From DASVHS01 sp035468985 (GTDB taxonomy: Bacteria; Acidobacteriota; Thermoanaerobaculia; Gp7-AA8), in contig DATISF010000077.1 of the NCBI GenBank assembly GCA_035468985.1, forward strand, positions 6,833 to 70,832: a DNA stretch of 64,000 bases, read 5' to 3'. Below are positions 62,770-64,000 of the stretch, one piece after another. Position 1 is the first letter of the stretch, and the number at the start of each line of letters is the position of its first letter. A program made the translations under genes and the position numbers. The notes below the pieces were generated by a model. That model made no database searches. It saw nothing but the letters and a program-made list of their open reading frames with translations, and had not been told where the DNA came from.

Positions 62770-63727
62770 ATATGTGGGTTTCTTTGCAATCTTTTTCGCC
62801 GTTTGCGCGACCGCGCAGACGCTTCCTCAGGACGAGAAGGTCAGGCTCGTCACATCGGACTTCCAGACGATCTCGCGCGTTGCCGCGCTGGCCCGCGACA
62901 TCAACAACGAGCGGCAGGTGATCCTCGCCATCATCGACAGCGACGTCGAGTTGTTGCGCGACAAGCGGCCCGATGACACCTACCGCTGGGCGTCGCTGCA
63001 ACGCGAGGAAGGCGGGCGCGTGAAGGACGAGAAGGCGGTCGAGCGCGTGCAGAGCGAGAAGGAGCTCAAGGAGATCACCCTCTCCGCGCCGCACGCCTAT
63101 CGCGTCGAAGTCCGGCTGCCGACCAAGCGAAGCCTCGTCTCCGCGAACAACCGCGTCTACGTCCGCAACATCATCGTCGACTCCCTCGGTTTCGACGGCA
63201 AGATGGCCCATCACGACATCCCGGTGAACGTCTGGGTCAATCCCGGCGACACGACCGGCGTCGCTCTGCCGGAGATCGGCAAGAACGTGCGCGCGACCGT
63301 CGAGCTTGGCGTGGAGAGCGGTGAGAAGAAGGCCGTGGCCGAAGCGTCGTTGCTCGAGGCGAAACTCGTCGACGATCCGACGAGCCCCTACTTCCCGGTC
63401 GTCCGCCGGCTGCTGCAAATTCGCGAGGTGGCGGCGGCGAATGAAGTCAGCCGCGGTCAGCTGAAGACCGTCGCCGACGAGGCGCTGCTGGCGATGCCCG
63501 GCGAGTTGGAGAAGCGAAACGCCGAGATCGCCGCGGCTGCGCAGCGCAGAACGGAGGCGACGGGAACGGTCATGGCCGGCGACGCATCACCCGACGTCGT
63601 CGCCGCGATGCAGGAGATCACGCGACTTCTCGGCGGCACGCTGCAGGATCAGACGGACGCGCGCGCCAAACTGCAGGCGCTGATCGACAAGCTCCAGCCG
63701 AAACCGGAGACGACGACGCCGCACTAG
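62762..63727 (+). CDS. Secreted hypothetical protein with C-terminal coiled coil
   Basis: A 321-residue protein with a signal peptide (~1-19, 'VGFFAIFFAVCATAQ'). Residues ~25-200 look like an alpha/beta region with 'RVYVRNIIVDSLGFDGKMAH' and 'NVWVNPGDTTGVALPEIGKN'. The C-terminal ~90 residues are helical with Glu/Ala-rich heptads. I do not recognise a family. The 8-base overlap with the APC permease suggests cotranslation, but a transport role is not shown. The terminal repeat cluster begins right after its stop. Confidence 0.75.
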   Translation: MRKYVGFFAIFFAVCATAQTLPQDEKVRLVTSDFQTISRVAALARDINNERQVILAIIDSDVELLRDKRPDDTYRWASLQREEGGRVKDEKAVERVQSEKELKEITLSAPHAYRVEVRLPTKRSLVSANNRVYVRNIIVDSLGFDGKMAHHDIPVNVWVNPGDTTGVALPEIGKNVRATVELGVESGEKKAVAEASLLEAKLVDDPTSPYFPVVRRLLQIREVAAANEVSRGQLKTVADEALLAMPGELEKRNAEIAAAAQRRTEATGTVMAGDASPDVVAAMQEITRLLGGTLQDQTDARAKLQALIDKLQPKPETTTPH

Positions 63728-63756
63728 ACAGAACCCCCGCGCAAGTCGTCGTTCAC

Positions 63757-63851
63757 GTCATCCTGAGCCGCGAAGACGGCGAAGGATCTCGAAATCGCAG
63801 GCGTTTTCGCATCCTGAGATCCTTCGTCGCGCTTCGCCGACTCAGGATGAC
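63757..63851. repeat. GTCATCCTGAG-family hairpin element, downstream copy
   Basis: The arms 'GTCATCCTGAGCCGCGAAGA' and 'GCGCTTCGCCGACTCAGGAT' lie at the two ends. 'GAAGGATCTC' and 'GAGATCCTTC' form the inner stem. It is the most complete copy at the end of the window; the left arm differs from the right because of a 'GTCGCGC' stretch. Confidence 0.8.
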
Positions 63852-63883
63852 GAGTTGCGCAGAGGTTCTCTGGTCTTATTTCA

Positions 63884-63939
63884 CACGTAGGGCCCACTCT
63901 CCAGTGGGCCCGGGGCCGACTGAAAGTCGGCCCTACGTG
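63884..63939. repeat. CACGTAGGG double-hairpin element
   Basis: Outer arms CACGTAGGG (63884-63892) and CCCTACGTG (63931-63939) enclose two perfect 9-bp hairpins: 63890-63911 (GGGCCCACT/AGTGGGCCC) and 63913-63933 (GGGCCGACT/AGTCGGCCC). The whole can fold as a cross. A relative with one hairpin is embedded in the repeat island at 15016-15040. Confidence 0.85.
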
Positions 63940-63988
63940 ATCGCAGGCGTTTGCGTATCCTGATCGCGCTTCGCCGACTCAGGATGAC
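63940..63988. repeat. Right half of a GTCATCCTGAG-family element
   Basis: 'TCGCGCTTCGCCGACTCAGG' followed by ATGACGG repeats the right arm of the element at 63757-63851, and 'TCGCAGGCGTTTGCG' repeats its middle. The left arm is missing, as if the double-hairpin element (63884-63939) had replaced it. The last bases of the window hold nothing else clear. Confidence 0.65.
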
Positions 63989-64000
63989 GGCTTGCGCGCT

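Overview
This 64-kb window is GC-rich, densely coded bacterial chromosome. The organism has a Gram-negative envelope: there are many signal peptides, two lipoprotein lipoboxes (4307-5629 and 7852-9321), a predicted outer-membrane barrel and a MacA-type periplasmic adaptor. The gene content is typical of Acidobacteriota MAGs, perhaps Thermoanaerobaculia- or Vicinamibacteria-like: CO-dehydrogenase/xanthine-oxidase family molybdoenzymes, S9 and DUF885 peptidases, a plant-like LRR protein, a bacterial alpha-2-macroglobulin, MacB-type permeases, and hairpin intergenic repeats built on a 'GTCATCCTGAG' core. The phylum is an inference; there is no rRNA or ribosomal gene here to test it. I saw no tRNA, CRISPR array, transposase or phage gene.

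Layout. 1-2.5 kb: 3' part of a DMSO-reductase-family molybdoenzyme and a small membrane protein. 2.5-9.3 kb, minus strand: M48 metalloprotease lipoprotein, HEAT/ankyrin protein, PEGA-like small protein, patatin lipoprotein, PLD-like protein. 9.4-11.6 kb: orphan PilN/PilO-like pair facing an unrecognised membrane protein. 11.7-14.2 kb: two-subunit isoquinoline-oxidoreductase-type molybdoenzyme. 14.3-20 kb: small secreted protein, a repeat island, a class-C beta-lactamase-like hydrolase, a small membrane protein, an MFS transporter and a DUF885 peptidase.

20-31.5 kb is the most interesting part: ten genes on the plus strand, most joined by 4-bp or similarly short junctions. First come four envelope proteins: a polytopic membrane protein, a membrane protein with a GspG-like C-terminus, a BatD-like protein and an internally duplicated PH-like/zinc-ribbon/membrane protein. 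Then a regulatory set: RsbW-like kinase, STAS antagonist, ECF sigma factor, membrane anti-sigma-like protein and a coiled-coil membrane protein. It ends with a peptidase/propeller/barrel protein and a PrsW-family intramembrane protease. A shared 15-bp motif precedes the sigma factor and the coiled-coil gene, as expected for ECF autoregulation. PrsW beside an ECF/anti-sigma pair suggests a proteolytically controlled envelope-stress circuit.

31.5-43.8 kb: phosphodiester glycosidase-family protein, PilZ protein, a PaoABC-like periplasmic aldehyde oxidoreductase operon and an 1824-residue thioester alpha-2-macroglobulin. 43.9-51 kb: response regulator with zinc ribbon, beta-carbonic anhydrase, a MacA/two-permease export operon without an ATPase gene but with an alpha/beta hydrolase, and an enoyl-CoA hydratase-like protein. 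51-64 kb: B12-binding radical SAM protein, prolyl oligopeptidase, 20-repeat plant-type LRR protein coupled to a beta-helix protein, PPC/DUF296 protein, amino-acid permease with a coupled secreted protein, and a terminal repeat cluster.

Repeats are a theme. At least five palindromic or tandem intergenic repeat types occur; some lie inside operons, one covers a gene start, and one 7-bp tandem repeat lies inside a coding region.
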